From positions 62,001 through 126,000 of the forward strand of contig JADJNX010000021.1 in the NCBI GenBank assembly GCA_016714125.1: a stretch of 64,000 nucleotides of DNA, in the 5' to 3' direction. Below are positions 20,554-31,209 of this stretch, one piece after another. The DNA is from Ignavibacteriales bacterium (GTDB lineage: Bacteria > Bacteroidota > Ignavibacteria > Ignavibacteriales > Ignavibacteriaceae). The translations under genes and the position numbers were made by a program. Numbering within the stretch: position 1 is the stretch's first letter; every line of letters begins with the position of its first letter. Under the pieces are notes generated by a model that saw only the letters and a program-made list of their open reading frames with translations, did no database searches and was not told the origin of the DNA.

Positions 20554-22080
20554 ATGCGTAAAATTTTTCCAGTTTCATTATACAATCCGATTTCGGTTGC
20601 CGGGGCACTTCTCGCCGGGATCAGTTTCGGATTGATAATCTTTTTGATGATCATAGAGACCTTTAGTGCTGTTCACAAACCATATATGGGAATAATTGCT
20701 TTTGTAATTTTACCGATATTTTTGATCACCGGTCTGGTGATAATTGCATACGGATGGTACCGTGAACATAAAAGATCTAAACAAATTGATTTTAAAGCCC
20801 GTAAATTTCCCAAAATTGATTTAAATGACCCAAAACAGATGTCTGTTGCCGTTTTTTTCTCGGTTGGCACAATCTTTTTGTTACTTTTTTCGGCATTTGG
20901 CAGCTTCAAGGCTTATGAATATACAGATTCTGATGAATTTTGTGGAACAGTCTGCCATACGGTTATGGAACCGGAATATACCGCTTATCTTAACTCACCT
21001 CATTCCAAAGTAGGTTGCGTGAAGTGTCATATTGGAGAGGGAGCTGGATGGTTTGTTCGTGCAAAGATATCGGGATCGTATCAGTTATACTCAGTGACTT
21101 TCAATAAATATTCGAGACCAATCCCAACACCAATTGAAAACTTGCGTCCCGCTCAGGAAACGTGTGAACAATGTCATTGGCCCAAACACTTTTTTAGTGA
21201 GAAAAAAGTTCACCTTGACTATTACCTTGCTGACTCGGCAAATACAAAGTCATCTCTTACACTGTTGATGAGAGTTGGTGGTGGTAATCATGAATTGGGC
21301 AATACAAATGGCATCCACTGGCATATGAACATTGCCAATGATATTTATTATACAGCCACGGACGATACCAGACAAACTATTAATTGGGTAAAATCAGTTA
21401 ATAAAGAGTCAGGAAAAGAGACCATCTATACATTAAAGGGAGCTAATAAGAAGGTAAGTGAGAAGTCAGCCGAGATTCGCAAAATGGACTGTATCGATTG
21501 TCATAACAGACCTGCTCATATCTATAATGAACCAAGCAGGACAGTGAATATCTCAATGTCTATCGGCAGAGTGGCACCCGATCTTCCATATATTAAAAGT
21601 ATCTCTGTGCAGGCGCTTGATGGTAAGTATGAAACCAAAGATGAAGCTCAGAAAAAAATAAGCTCTTTCATCACAAGCTTTTATAAAAACAATTACCCGG
21701 AAATTGCAAAACTCAAAGCAAAAGAGATTAATACCGCAATTAAAGAAGTACAGAAGATTTATTCCCGCAATTATTTCCCTGAGATGAGAGTGAGTTGGAA
21801 ACACTATCCCAACCATCTTGGACACATGAACTATGACGGTTGTTTTAGATGTCATGATGGAAATCATGTGAGTGAAGATGGCAAAGTAATTACAAATGAC
21901 TGTAACAGTTGCCATGTTCTTCTGGCACAAGATACGCCCAAAGGTGGTAAACAGGTTAATTTAGATGGCGTGGAATTTTCACACCCCGGTGAAATAGAGG
22001 TATCATTCAAAACCCAAAAATGTAGTGCTTGTCATGGTGTGGGGAACAAAACACTTGAAAAAAAGGTAGCACAGAGGTAA
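20554..22080 (+). CDS. NapC/NirT-type membrane multiheme cytochrome (seven heme motifs)
   Basis: A 508-residue protein with three predicted membrane helices (about residues 13-33, 45-65 and 93-113). Next comes a NapC/NirT-like heme domain beginning with an unusual CX3CH motif (CGTVCH), followed by six CXXCH (CVKCH, CEQCH, CIDCH, CFRCH, CNSCH, CSACH). NapC/NirT proteins oxidise menaquinol and pass electrons to periplasmic partners; here the likely partner is the 13-heme protein encoded just upstream. It is longer than classical NapC (~200 residues) and carries an added soluble segment with the later hemes. The terminal partner or acceptor is not encoded nearby in recognisable form. Confidence 0.8.
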   Translation: MRKIFPVSLYNPISVAGALLAGISFGLIIFLMIIETFSAVHKPYMGIIAFVILPIFLITGLVIIAYGWYREHKRSKQIDFKARKFPKIDLNDPKQMSVAVFFSVGTIFLLLFSAFGSFKAYEYTDSDEFCGTVCHTVMEPEYTAYLNSPHSKVGCVKCHIGEGAGWFVRAKISGSYQLYSVTFNKYSRPIPTPIENLRPAQETCEQCHWPKHFFSEKKVHLDYYLADSANTKSSLTLLMRVGGGNHELGNTNGIHWHMNIANDIYYTATDDTRQTINWVKSVNKESGKETIYTLKGANKKVSEKSAEIRKMDCIDCHNRPAHIYNEPSRTVNISMSIGRVAPDLPYIKSISVQALDGKYETKDEAQKKISSFITSFYKNNYPEIAKLKAKEINTAIKEVQKIYSRNYFPEMRVSWKHYPNHLGHMNYDGCFRCHDGNHVSEDGKVITNDCNSCHVLLAQDTPKGGKQVNLDGVEFSHPGEIEVSFKTQKCSACHGVGNKTLEKKVAQR

Positions 22081-22253
22081 TTCAATAATTCAGTAAACCA
22101 AAAATGCAGTAATGTTGTACTAAGCTTCTTTTTGCGGTTACTCACATTCTGATTCAAAAGTTCTGTTGAGATTAAAAATAGTTTAGTTATTTCAGTCAAA
22201 TAAACTAAATTATCGTTCTCGATTGCGTCAATTTTGAACGGAAAATAATTTAG

Positions 22254-22676
22254 ATGATGAAAATATTGTTGCTGCTGTTTATCACTGTGATTCTCTCAGG
22301 TTGTTCACCTGAGGCGAAGAAAGCCTATTCAAATGAGAACAACCGACCTGTGTTACATGGTGAGGCAACACCCTTTATGTTTCAAATATACAAAGAAACT
22401 AAAATTTTAAAGATCCGAACCTATCATTGGAATGATGGGAAAGGTGCCCCGGCGGGCTACATTATACTTTCGGACAAAGAAAATAAAGAGGCTGGCAGGT
22501 GGCAGGCAGAGGTGAAATCCGGGAAAAAGGAAACTTCTTCAGTTTTATGGGAAGTGGAACCCGACCTGGCAATAACCCCCGGCATTTATTACATCACAAC
22601 GACAGATCAAAAAAGCTGGTCGTTTAATGCCGAATCGAATAAAGCCGGTTTCACTTCAATTTATATCCAGGAATAA
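22254..22676 (+). CDS. Small predicted lipoprotein, function unknown
   Basis: A 140-residue protein with a lipoprotein signal (ILSGC lipobox, Cys ~17) and then an all-beta-looking domain with no motif I recognise. It lies 173 bases after the NapC-type cytochrome gene and 10 bases before the hybrid kinase gene. This tight spacing suggests it is transcribed with the kinase and could be an accessory sensing protein; that is inference. Confidence 0.65.
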   Translation: MMKILLLLFITVILSGCSPEAKKAYSNENNRPVLHGEATPFMFQIYKETKILKIRTYHWNDGKGAPAGYIILSDKENKEAGRWQAEVKSGKKETSSVLWEVEPDLAITPGIYYITTTDQKSWSFNAESNKAGFTSIYIQE

Positions 22677-22686
22677 TGGTTAGTAC

Positions 22687-25539
22687 ATGGAAAACAGCAA
22701 GAATAACAGAGCCACGGTTTTAAATGCCGGAAAACAGGCTGATGGTATTTTGCCTAGAGTGAGTACGGTACATACAGAACCATACGCAAATTATATCTTA
22801 AGGCTTCTTTTTGAAGCTTCCCCCGATGGCTTTTTTGCAATGATGTTAAATCAGCCTGTTGATTGGAATCCTAAACAACCCGACGAAGTTTTGTTTAATC
22901 ACATCTACAAAACCCAACAGATCACTCTGCACAATAAAAGATCGGTAGAACTTAATCCGGGATTTAAAGCAAATCTACTGGGAGTTTCGCCTGAAAGATA
23001 TTTCAGCTATGACCCCGCGAGTGGTAAATCGGCATGGAAAAAACTCCTTAATTCAGGGTGGCTCCACATGGAGACATCTGAGGAGATATCTCCCGGGATG
23101 TTCATTTGGATCGAGACTGAGTTTGTTAATCTTTATGACAATACGGGAAGTTGTTGGGATGTTTTGCGACGCAGAGAGATTATTCACACCGTTATTCAGA
23201 AATTGACAGTCTTAACAAATCGAATAAAGATCTCAGTTCTGCAATAGCTTCTATTGGCGATCCTCTTATAATGACTGATGCAAATGGTGTGGTGACCTAT
23301 CTTAATTACAGTGCTGAAGTAACTCTTGATCTAAACTACGATCAACTGGTTAACAAGAGAATCACCGAAATATTGCAAATCGACGACCCTGAGACAGGCC
23401 TCAACCTGAAAGCGATTCTTGAACAGGTAAGATCGGGAGGACTAAACTACAGGTTTAGTAACAAGTCTCGCCTCAAATTTGGGATAAAAGAAACCACAAT
23501 AACAGGTGTGGTATCTGCAGTAAAGAATGAAAAAGAGAATCACATCGGATGGATGTTGTTACTTCGATATCCCGGTGAAGTTTTGACTGAAGTGGTTGAA
23601 GACAAGGTTAATCTCGCAAGGATGAAAAGACACCACGGTAACATCGATTCGGGTTATTGGGAGATAGATCTTAACGAGGGTAAAGTCTGGATTGGGGATG
23701 ATATGTTCCGCCTGTTTGGAATCAGGCGAGTTATGAAAGATGACCCTGAGGAACTTAAATATCTTCAGACTAAAATGAATGAAATGATAGTTTCTGAAGA
23801 CCGTCAAAAAGTTGAGCAAGCAGCGGGTGATCTGATAAACAAGTTTCAGGGCTACACACTTGATTACAGAATAATTGATCAGGAAACCAAACGGATCAGA
23901 TATATGCGATCCGTTGTGGAAGTTCATAAAGATGCTTCTGGTAATCCCGCGATGATCTCGGGGTCTGCATTAGACCTCACCTGGTATTATGATGAAGTAA
24001 CAAAACTCTCCTTTTTTAAGGAACTTGTTGAAACTGCACCGGTTGGAATTTTAATCACTGATCCTTCCGGGATTATTACTTTTATCAATAAAAAGATTAC
24101 TGAAATAACAGGTTTTGAACCTGAGGAATTGATGGGGAACAAACCTTCCATCTTTAAGTCAGGTGTTTTGCCTCCTCAATTTTATGAGAATCTTTGGCGA
24201 GCTGTCTTGTCAGGTGAAGTTTGGCAAGGCGACATTATAAACAGGAAAAGGATGGTAGCCACTATTGGGATTCTGCAACCATCGCAGGGATAAGGGACAA
24301 GACGGGTGATATTGCCTCTCTTGCAGCCTTTTAAAACAGATGTTACGAGACGAAAGAAACTCGAAAGTGAAGTAAAAAAACAACGGGATCAACTTGATCA
24401 ACTTCACAAAGAGAAAGTAATGTTACTCGAAAATCTTAGCCATGAGATTCGTAATCCTCTTAATGGTATCTCCGGTTTTCTTGATCTCCTGATTTCCGAG
24501 GTGACTGACTATAATCAGCGAAAACTGTTAAAGTCGATTAAACACTCTTCCGAAAGAATTCGTAACAGACTTGACGCTGTCACCGACATATTAAACATTG
24601 AAAAAGATTCCTGGCAGATAAATCTTAAGACCAGTGATATTAGTAATGTACTATCCGAAGTTCTCGCTTATTATCGCGAAATGGCGGAAGAAAAGGGGTT
24701 AAGATTCGACACCTACATCCAGGAAAATCTTAAAGTTGTTACCGATCCTCAACTTATTTCAAAAGCTGTTGGGAATTTGCTTGACAATGCCGTCAAGTTT
24801 ACAACTGAAGGATCAATCAGAGTTGAGATTTTAAGTCCCCCTGTTGAGGGTGGCGAAATCATCATAAAAGTAACAGATACAGGATCGGGTATAAAAAAGA
24901 GAGCATCGATGCAATTTTTAGAGATACTCCGAAAATTTCGGTAGATATTTCACCAATTAGAAGCGGGAATGGATTTGGTCTTAAGATCACAAAGAAATCC
25001 TCAAAAAGCTTGGTGGAACGATAAAGATAGAGAGTGTGCCGGGCAAAAGGACCTCTTTTACAATAATTCTAAATCCTGCCCAGTTCAGTGAACAAAGTAT
25101 TGAAGAAGACGATGGAAAAATTAAACATTTTCAAAAAAATATCGCTCCCGACAAATTACACGAAATTTTAATTGTTGAGGATAGTAGAATTAATTCTGAT
25201 GTAATTGCTCTTTATCTCAGAAGGATTTGTACCGTTGATTCTGCTAAAAATGGTGAAATTGCCATCAAAATGGCAAAAGAAAAAAACTATTCTTTGGTAA
25301 TTCTTGATATAAATTTAGGTGAGGGATTATCCGGAGTGGAAACTATGAAAAAGATCAGATTGTTTCCGGGATATGACATGATTCCATTTATTGCTGTAAC
25401 CGGATACACTCTCAATTCAGACAGAAAAGCGATTCTGGAAGAGGGGTTTGATTTTTTCTATTCCAAACCGCTGGATATTTCAAAATTTACTGATTTTATA
25501 AAAGATATTCTTCTTCCCGAGAATGAAAGACAAAAATAA
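22687..25539 (+). CDS. Hybrid sensor histidine kinase PAS-PAS-PAS-HisKA-HATPase-REC (five frameshifts)
   Basis: Read in one piece (951 residues after correction) the order is: PAS-like N-terminus, at least two further PAS domains (DPLIMTDANGVVTYLNYSAE; APVGILITDPSGIITFINKK), HisKA with the phospho-His motif LSHEIRNPLNGI, HATPase_c (LDNAVKFTT, VTDTGSGI, GFGLKIT) and a C-terminal receiver domain (LIVEDS, VILDINLG, SKPLD). No membrane segment is seen, so it should be cytoplasmic. Five one-base changes split it: TTTT 23162-23165 (needs 5), AAAA 24246-24249 (needs 5), TTTT 24329-24332 (needs 3), six A 24893-24898 (needs 7), AAA 24995-24997 (needs 4). Each correction restores a conserved motif. Five hits in one gene make true decay possible, though the coding sequence is otherwise intact. 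Confidence 0.75.
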
Positions 25540-25633
25540 GCTGTATTAAACCTTTATTCATCGGTATTAGTCAAATAACGGTAGGCAACAGATTTTTTTA
25601 TTGGCAATATTTTAAACAAAACAGGAATAACAA

Positions 25634-26097
25634 ATGAAGTCTTTATTTGCAATAGCTGTAATTCTTTTCACTTTTTCAGGTGTATCATTTGGACAAAAAG
25701 GTGATAATTACGGAAAAGGTGTAAAACTCACAAAAAAAACAAAAGTCTCTGCCATTTTTACAACACCAAAAAACTTTATTGGTAAAACGGTGCTTGTTGA
25801 GGGACAATCATTGATGTTTGTGCAAAAAGAGGATGCTGGATGGAAATTTCCGGCGATAAAAAAGGTCAAAAAATAAAAGTTAAAGTTGATGATGGTGTGA
25901 TAGTTTTCCCGGTAAGTAAAAAAGGTCATAAAGCCTTGGTTGAAGGTGTAGTTGAGGAACTGGTATATACCAAAGAAGAACTTATCGAGGCTGAACAGCA
26001 CAAAGCTGAGGAACAAGGAACAAAATTTGACCCCTCAACTATCAAATCAGGCAAAACTGTTTATAGAATAAAAGGAAGTGGTGCTAAAATCTTTTAG
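25634..26097 (+). CDS. DUF4920-like secreted protein (one frameshift)
   Basis: A signal peptide (ending SFGQ) is followed by a small domain resembling DUF4920 proteins. The reading frame breaks at GGG 25801-25803. With four G the middle reads DVCAKRGCWMEISGDKKG, which restores the paired-Cys motif (C-x4-CW) expected of that family, and gives 154 residues. The second half (IKVKVDDGVIVFPVS, GKTVYRIKG) is in the downstream frame. Function is unknown; the paired cysteines suggest metal binding or redox. It precedes a strong terminator and the PepSY-like gene. Confidence 0.65.
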
Positions 26098-26116
26098 CAC
26101 AAAATTTAATGATTTT

Positions 26117-26156
26117 AAAGGTCTTATAACCAAAAGTGTTTTAAGACCTTTTTTTT
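26117..26156 (+). terminator. Intrinsic terminator
   Basis: The arms AAGGTCTTA and TAAGACCTT are followed by eight T, about 20 bases after the DUF4920-like gene. Confidence 0.8.
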
Positions 26157-26173
26157 AACAAAATGGATAAAGC

Positions 26174-26744
26174 ATGACTGAGAGAAAAAAAAGTCAGAAT
26201 TTTTTTAAGGAAATGGCACAGGGATATCGGCTATTTTATTGCAGGGTTAACGATAATATACTCAATATCAGGTGTTGCCGTTAACCATATTGATGACTGT
26301 AATCCAAGTTATACAATAACAAAAGAGATGTTTAAGGCAGACACATTGTCAAGAGAATTATGGGAATCTGAAAATCTTGGTAAAATCGTAATGAAACATC
26401 TTAAACTTGATGGTGAACTAAAAGATATCTTTCAGGAATCCGATGAGAAAATAAAACTCTTTTTTGAGGGGAAAGAAGTCGATTTTAACATGGCAACAGG
26501 TGAGTTGACAATCGAGACCACCAGCGGGAAACCCGTCCTTAAGGAAGTGAATTTTCTACATCTGAACAAACCCAAGAAGGTGTGGACATATGTTGCAGAT
26601 GTTTTTGCTGTCCTTCTAATTTTCCTGGCAGGATCCGGGATTTTTATGGTCAGGGGTAAAAATGGAATTGTTGGACGGGGCAAATGGATAGTTGCCGCAG
26701 GTATTTTGATACCGGTTATCTTTTGGTTCTTATATTTGAATTAG
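26174..26744 (+). CDS. PepSY-associated membrane protein (one frameshift near start)
   Basis: The main frame encodes RKWHRDIGYFIAGLTIIYS, a PepSY-associated transmembrane helix with the typical WHR motif. A periplasmic segment and two C-terminal helices (VADVFAVLLIFLAGSGIFMV; GKWIVAAGILIPVIFWFLY) follow. The only nearby ATG, 26174, is out of frame because of eight A at 26185-26192; with seven A the protein reads MTERKKVRIFLRKWHR and has 189 residues. Proteins of this type are often encoded with iron or redox functions; no specific role can be assigned. The stop lies one base from the end of the convergent gene at 26746. Confidence 0.65.
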
Positions 26745-26745
26745 C

Positions 26746-29001
26746 TTAGCGGACGACGGAAATTTTTATTTTTGAAACGGTATTTCCTTCTTTATCGGAG
26801 GCAACAATAATATAAACACCGGTTGATACAAGATTTCCGTTGTCATCCCTCCCGTCCCAATTAGCCACTCTTCCACCCGGTGAAGAGAATGACTTAATCT
26901 TATTTCCGGCGATATCAAGGATGATGATGTCCGATTCCTTGATAAGTCCATCGATGGTCATCATTAAACCTGTTGATGGTCTGTAGGGGCTTGGATAAGT
27001 ATATAAATTTGAATAGTCGGAATTGGGTGAAGGTGCCTGAGTTTTAAAAGAGATTAAACCACCTGTCTGCCCGATAAATATTTTCCCATCCTTCGGATCA
27101 CTCCCCATGATTGTTATTTCATTTGTTAAAAGTGGACTGTTTGTCACATCATAAAACGCAATCAGATTTGTTCCGTCTGCTGAGACGAGGAAAAGTCCGG
27201 CATCGGTTCCAACCCATTTCCTGTTCACAGGATCAACAATTATCGAGTTAATTTTTTGCTGTCTGAGTGAAAAAACTGTCGAAACGCGTGGCTTTGCAGT
27301 TGAACTGTTTTGAAGAACGGTACTTAAGGAAGTGATGATCTGCACTCCAAGGTCGGTACCCACCCAAAGGTCGCCTCTTTTGTCAAGCGCCAATGAGTTG
27401 ATTTTCTGACCATTAAGTCCATTGCTTTCATTAAGTTGTCCTGAGATATCATCGGCAGTGTTTGCTGGAGTTCCTTTTTCGGAGTAGTAGAAAAGTGAAT
27501 TTCTTAGTGGAGTGGAAAACCATTTCACATCACTCTGATCTATCTCGAGGGTGGAATAGTTGGTTAGTCCAATCCCAAATGCATTTTCAAACCCATACCA
27601 GGTGCTGTCGGTTGTGACCATGTTGAGGGTTTTTCTATTTCCGGCATCAAAATTTAATATCCAGATATTTCCTTTAGAGTCAGTTTTAACTGCTGAGATC
27701 ACAAGAAATAGCGGGTCGGAACTGATTCCCACGAGAGGGGTGTTCTGCGTTGTGAAGGGGATGATAGTGCCATCAGGCTTTATTTTTACCAAACCTTTTC
27801 CGTAACTACCGATATAAACGGAGCCATCCGGAGCCGTGAATGTATTATAATAGGAATTTGTTGGCAACACAGGGGTGGTCACAACATCAAAATTGGTCCA
27901 CTTATTTCCGTCAAATTTGTAAAATCCTTTGCCCGTCAGGTCCCTTCCACTGGCAGAATAGAGATTCCCGTTAAGATCAACTGTGATTCCACTAAATATA
28001 TTTGCCGATGGGGCATTGGGTTGAATCGCTCCAATTATTCCTCCTGCGTTCATTTTAAGGAGTCCTTCCACAGAAGCTGCATAATGGAATGAATTCAGTT
28101 CTGGAATCAGGTCAACTGTTGTGGGGAGATCTGTGAAAGAGGTGATTTTGGTGACACCATTAAATACATCAATTGAACTTCTCGAACCACCTGCGATAGA
28201 ATAATCTGAGAGAAAATAAGAGTTTGGACCTGCCTTGGCGAATTTTTTAACTGTTTTGTTGTTAAAATCCGCACTAAAAACCGTAAAAACTCCATTACTG
28301 AAAGTATAAAGACCTTTATTGGTTCCTGCGAGGTATGTTCCATTATCAGAAGTAACAAGTTGGAATGATACTGTGCCCACGGAAGGGACAGTTTTATAAA
28401 CATCCCAGGCCTCGGGATCGTTTAGATTGGTTGTGCCAACTTTTTGAACTGCCAAACCGCCTTGAGTAGCAACATAAAATCTGGAATCGCGATAAACGGA
28501 ATTTACCTTTGTATTGGCAGCAATATTTCCAAATTTTATGAAAGAGTCGTAAAAATTGAGTGTTTTGCTATTTATTAGCGAAACCCCAAAATCTGTAGAA
28601 ACCACTACGGTATCACCATACAGGATAAAGTTATTAATTCCTCTTTGTGGTTTTCCTGAATTTGAGATCGCCATGATCCTTTTATAAGTTCCGGATTCCT
28701 GTTCATAAACATCGATTATGCCATTTTTACTCCCAAACCAGACTTTATTCTGATTGTCTATAATGATGGCGGTAACAGGAGAACCATTAAGTCCTGCTGC
28801 TTTTGTAAACTCTGTAAATGAAGAATCTTGAAGAGTAAATCGATATGCACCACCATCCGATCCCGCCCAAATAGATGAACCATCAAAGTAGATTGCCGAG
28901 AGGTTCTTTTTGTTGGAATAGATACGCCAATCGTAGGCTTCCTGCGCGAAAATATTGCCTGCTGAAATCAACAGCAGGAGGGTGAAGATCGATTTGAGCA
29001 T
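26746..29001 (-). CDS. Secreted two-component-regulator-propeller-like protein with C-terminal sorting domain
   Basis: A 751-residue protein with a signal peptide (ending NIFAQ). Many Reg_prop-like beta-propeller repeats follow (SSIWAGSDGGAYRF; NKVWFGSKNGIIDVY; GDLWVGTDLGVQIIT; RKWVGTDAGLFLVS). The end is an Ig-like FlgD/T9SS-type domain (YPSPYRPSTGL, GNLVSTGVYIIVASDKEG). The propeller resembles the periplasmic sensor part of hybrid kinases such as BT4663-type regulators, but no kinase domain is present, so it is probably an exported binding protein. It is the last gene of a likely minus-strand operon after ribH. Confidence 0.75.
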   Translation of the reverse strand: MLKSIFTLLLLISAGNIFAQEAYDWRIYSNKKNLSAIYFDGSSIWAGSDGGAYRFTLQDSSFTEFTKAAGLNGSPVTAIIIDNQNKVWFGSKNGIIDVYEQESGTYKRIMAISNSGKPQRGINNFILYGDTVVVSTDFGVSLINSKTLNFYDSFIKFGNIAANTKVNSVYRDSRFYVATQGGLAVQKVGTTNLNDPEAWDVYKTVPSVGTVSFQLVTSDNGTYLAGTNKGLYTFSNGVFTVFSADFNNKTVKKFAKAGPNSYFLSDYSIAGGSRSSIDVFNGVTKITSFTDLPTTVDLIPELNSFHYAASVEGLLKMNAGGIIGAIQPNAPSANIFSGITVDLNGNLYSASGRDLTGKGFYKFDGNKWTNFDVVTTPVLPTNSYYNTFTAPDGSVYIGSYGKGLVKIKPDGTIIPFTTQNTPLVGISSDPLFLVISAVKTDSKGNIWILNFDAGNRKTLNMVTTDSTWYGFENAFGIGLTNYSTLEIDQSDVKWFSTPLRNSLFYYSEKGTPANTADDISGQLNESNGLNGQKINSLALDKRGDLWVGTDLGVQIITSLSTVLQNSSTAKPRVSTVFSLRQQKINSIIVDPVNRKWVGTDAGLFLVSADGTNLIAFYDVTNSPLLTNEITIMGSDPKDGKIFIGQTGGLISFKTQAPSPNSDYSNLYTYPSPYRPSTGLMMTIDGLIKESDIIILDIAGNKIKSFSSPGGRVANWDGRDDNGNLVSTGVYIIVASDKEGNTVSKIKISVVR

Positions 29002-29009
29002 GTATAAGG

Positions 29010-29480
29010 CTACTTTTTATTCAATTCGTTTAGAAGATTTGCAGTTTCGATTGCAGTTAGAGCTGCATCCCAGCCTTTATTACCTGCTTTGGTTCCGGCT
29101 CTTTCAACTGCCTGTTCTATAGTATCAGTTGTAAGAACACCATATATAACAGGAACACCTGTTGACATCGATGCTTGAGCTACACCTTTGGCAGACTCAG
29201 AAGCGACAAAATCGAAATGAGGAGTTGCCCCTCTAATTACGGCACCGAGGCAGATTACAGAGTTATGCTCTTTTTTTTCTGCAACTGCTTTAGCAATAAA
29301 AGGTATCTCAAATGCTCCCGGAACTCTGATAACAGTGATGTTTTCATCATCAGCGCCATGCCTGATTAAACAATCAACTGCTCCTTCAAGAAGTTTGTTT
29401 GTAATAAAATCGTTGAACCTGCTTACAACTATTGCAAACTTAAGTCCGTCGGCTTGTAATAATCCGTTTATTTCTTTCAT
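29010..29480 (-). CDS. ribH: 6,7-dimethyl-8-ribityllumazine synthase
   Basis: A 156-residue protein matching lumazine synthase over its length: VVSRFNDFI at the substrate pocket, VPGAFEIP, GAVIRGATPHFDFV with the catalytic His, and GVLTTDTIEQAVERAG. It joins ribitylaminouracil and dihydroxybutanone phosphate in riboflavin synthesis and usually forms 60-mers or pentamers. The ATG at 29480 is preferred over the longer frame (29498), because GAGG lies at the right distance upstream. The other riboflavin genes are not in the window and no FMN riboswitch is seen in the 70-base leader. Confidence 0.92.
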   Translation of the reverse strand: MKEINGLLQADGLKFAIVVSRFNDFITNKLLEGAVDCLIRHGADDENITVIRVPGAFEIPFIAKAVAEKKEHNSVICLGAVIRGATPHFDFVASESAKGVAQASMSTGVPVIYGVLTTDTIEQAVERAGTKAGNKGWDAALTAIETANLLNELNKK

Positions 29481-29550
29481 AACAATCCTCAAAATCAAAA
29501 ATGGGTTTAAGAAACATAAAGAATGAGTAAATATAAAAAAACTGAATAAT

Positions 29551-30372
29551 TTACATCTTTTTAAGAGATTCTATTGCTGTGAACTCCTTTTTGTCCAGAA
29601 AATAGAGTCCGATGTATCCCCGGTCGGTTGCATTTCCACCATGAAAATCGGAGCCTCCCGAATAGGGGATTCCCATTTTTTTAGAAATTTCGATCAACTT
29701 TTGCTGTTGGGGAGTAGAGTGAGAAGGGTGAATGGCCTCAATGGCATCAAATTTTTCTTGCAGGATAATGGAAAGGGTGTCATCATCAAAATGGCCGGGA
29801 TGAGCAAGAACCGCAATTCCGCCGGCGTTGTGAATCATTTGGACTGCATCAGCAGGGGAGATAAAATATTTTTTTTCGTAGGATGCAGCATTGTTTCCAA
29901 GAAAACTTCTGAAGGCATGCGAAAAATTTTTAGCAATTTTTTTCTTGATTAATGCTTTGGCAATGTGTGGTCTGCCAATTATATCTCCTTTACACTCGTC
30001 CATTACCTCTTCGACGGAGATATCCACACCTTCATCTCTAAGTTTGTCAACAATCCGATTACATCTTTGGAGTCTGTCAATTTTTAGTGTTTCAGTGTAT
30101 TCGTTGATCTGTTCATTCTTTGTATCGAAATAGTAGCCAAGCACATGGACTTCATAATCGTTGTATTGAGCGCTCAGTTCAATCCCCGGAACCAGTTTTA
30201 AGCCATATTTGGTGTTTACCATCTCAGCCTCAACAAAACCGGAAACAGTGTCATGATCAGTTATAGATAAGACATCAATTTGTTGTAAAACAGCCCGTCT
30301 TAAGAGGCTTTCCACAGTAAGCCACCCATCTGAATGGGTGGTATGTGTGTGCAGATCTGCTTTAAAAGCCAT
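29551..30372 (-). CDS. PHP-domain phosphoesterase (YciV/RNase AM-like)
   Basis: A 273-residue PHP-domain protein with the expected metal-binding motifs in order: DLHTHTTHSDG, ITDHDTV, PGIELSA, RPHIAKAL, VLAHPGH and SGGSDFHG. The length and order fit the stand-alone PHP family that includes the 3',5'-nucleoside bisphosphate phosphatase and RNase AM (YciV/TrpH). It starts 3 bases after the Crp/Fnr gene ends, so the two are probably co-transcribed. Confidence 0.85.
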   Translation of the reverse strand: MAFKADLHTHTTHSDGWLTVESLLRRAVLQQIDVLSITDHDTVSGFVEAEMVNTKYGLKLVPGIELSAQYNDYEVHVLGYYFDTKNEQINEYTETLKIDRLQRCNRIVDKLRDEGVDISVEEVMDECKGDIIGRPHIAKALIKKKIAKNFSHAFRSFLGNNAASYEKKYFISPADAVQMIHNAGGIAVLAHPGHFDDDTLSIILQEKFDAIEAIHPSHSTPQQQKLIEISKKMGIPYSGGSDFHGGNATDRGYIGLYFLDKKEFTAIESLKKM

Positions 30373-30375
30373 TAT

Positions 30376-31056
30376 TTAGGAGAAAAACTTCCTGAATTCT
30401 TCATAATTAGGAATTCTTAGTTTATTTCCATCAAGTTCTATCAATCCCTTTTTTACAAAATTGTGTAAGGTTCTGGAAATTGTTTCGCGTGATGTTCCTG
30501 CCATATTTGCGAGGTCGTGTTGGTATGGAAGTTTTTCAATTTCTACCACACCTTGTCTAATCTTGCCAACATCGTCAGCAATTTGTAGAATTACAGTTGC
30601 AACTTTGCCCTCAGCATCCTTCAACGAGAGAGATTTGATCTTCATATCGGCAGCACGAAGCCTTTTAGTCAGTTCCTGGAGCAAACTGATAGAAACTTCG
30701 GGATGATTATAAAGCAGATCGAGGAAATCAGCACGTTCAATAATGAATAATTCTGTATCCTCAATAGCAGTAACAGTTGCAGATCTTGCAAGTCCGTCGA
30801 GCAGCGCCATTTCACCAAAAAAATCGTTAGGGTTTAAGTAAGTAAGAATAACTTCTCTTCCATCATCGCTCTCGCGGCTTACTTTTACTTTACCTGATAC
30901 AATCACAAAGAGGGCATTACCGGTTTCATGTTCAAGGAGTACCACAACATCTTTAGTAAAAGTTTTCATTTTACCCAATCCGGAGATTTTGAGGATAGTT
31001 TCATCCTCAAGATTCTCGAAGAGAGGTACAAATTTTGGAAAGTCCAGGTTGTCCAT
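30376..31056 (-). CDS. Crp/Fnr-family transcriptional regulator
   Basis: A 226-residue protein with an N-terminal cyclic-nucleotide-binding fold (GEMALLDGLARSATVTA) and a C-terminal Crp-type winged helix (QHDLANMAGTSRETISRTLH). There are no N-terminal cysteines of the FNR iron-sulfur type, so a small-molecule or cAMP-like ligand is more likely. It heads the minus-strand group crp-PHP-ribH and is divergent from gap; the 220-base gap between them could carry shared control sites. Confidence 0.88.
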   Translation of the reverse strand: MDNLDFPKFVPLFENLEDETILKISGLGKMKTFTKDVVVLLEHETGNALFVIVSGKVKVSRESDDGREVILTYLNPNDFFGEMALLDGLARSATVTAIEDTELFIIERADFLDLLYNHPEVSISLLQELTKRLRAADMKIKSLSLKDAEGKVATVILQIADDVGKIRQGVVEIEKLPYQHDLANMAGTSRETISRTLHNFVKKGLIELDGNKLRIPNYEEFRKFFS

Positions 31057-31209
31057 TAAAAGTTCCTTTTTTTTTACCCAATTTAGTGAGATTTATCACA
31101 ATATCAAATTAAATAATTCCTGCGAAGGTAACATTTCGACAAAAATTTGCCATTTATGTAAAAATCCTCATAAATAATAACTTACCTTATCTGAAAACGA
31201 ATAAATGCA

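Noticed and set aside
29481..29550. Possible FMN riboswitch upstream of ribH
   Set aside because: The leader is only 70 bases and lacks the conserved RFN core.
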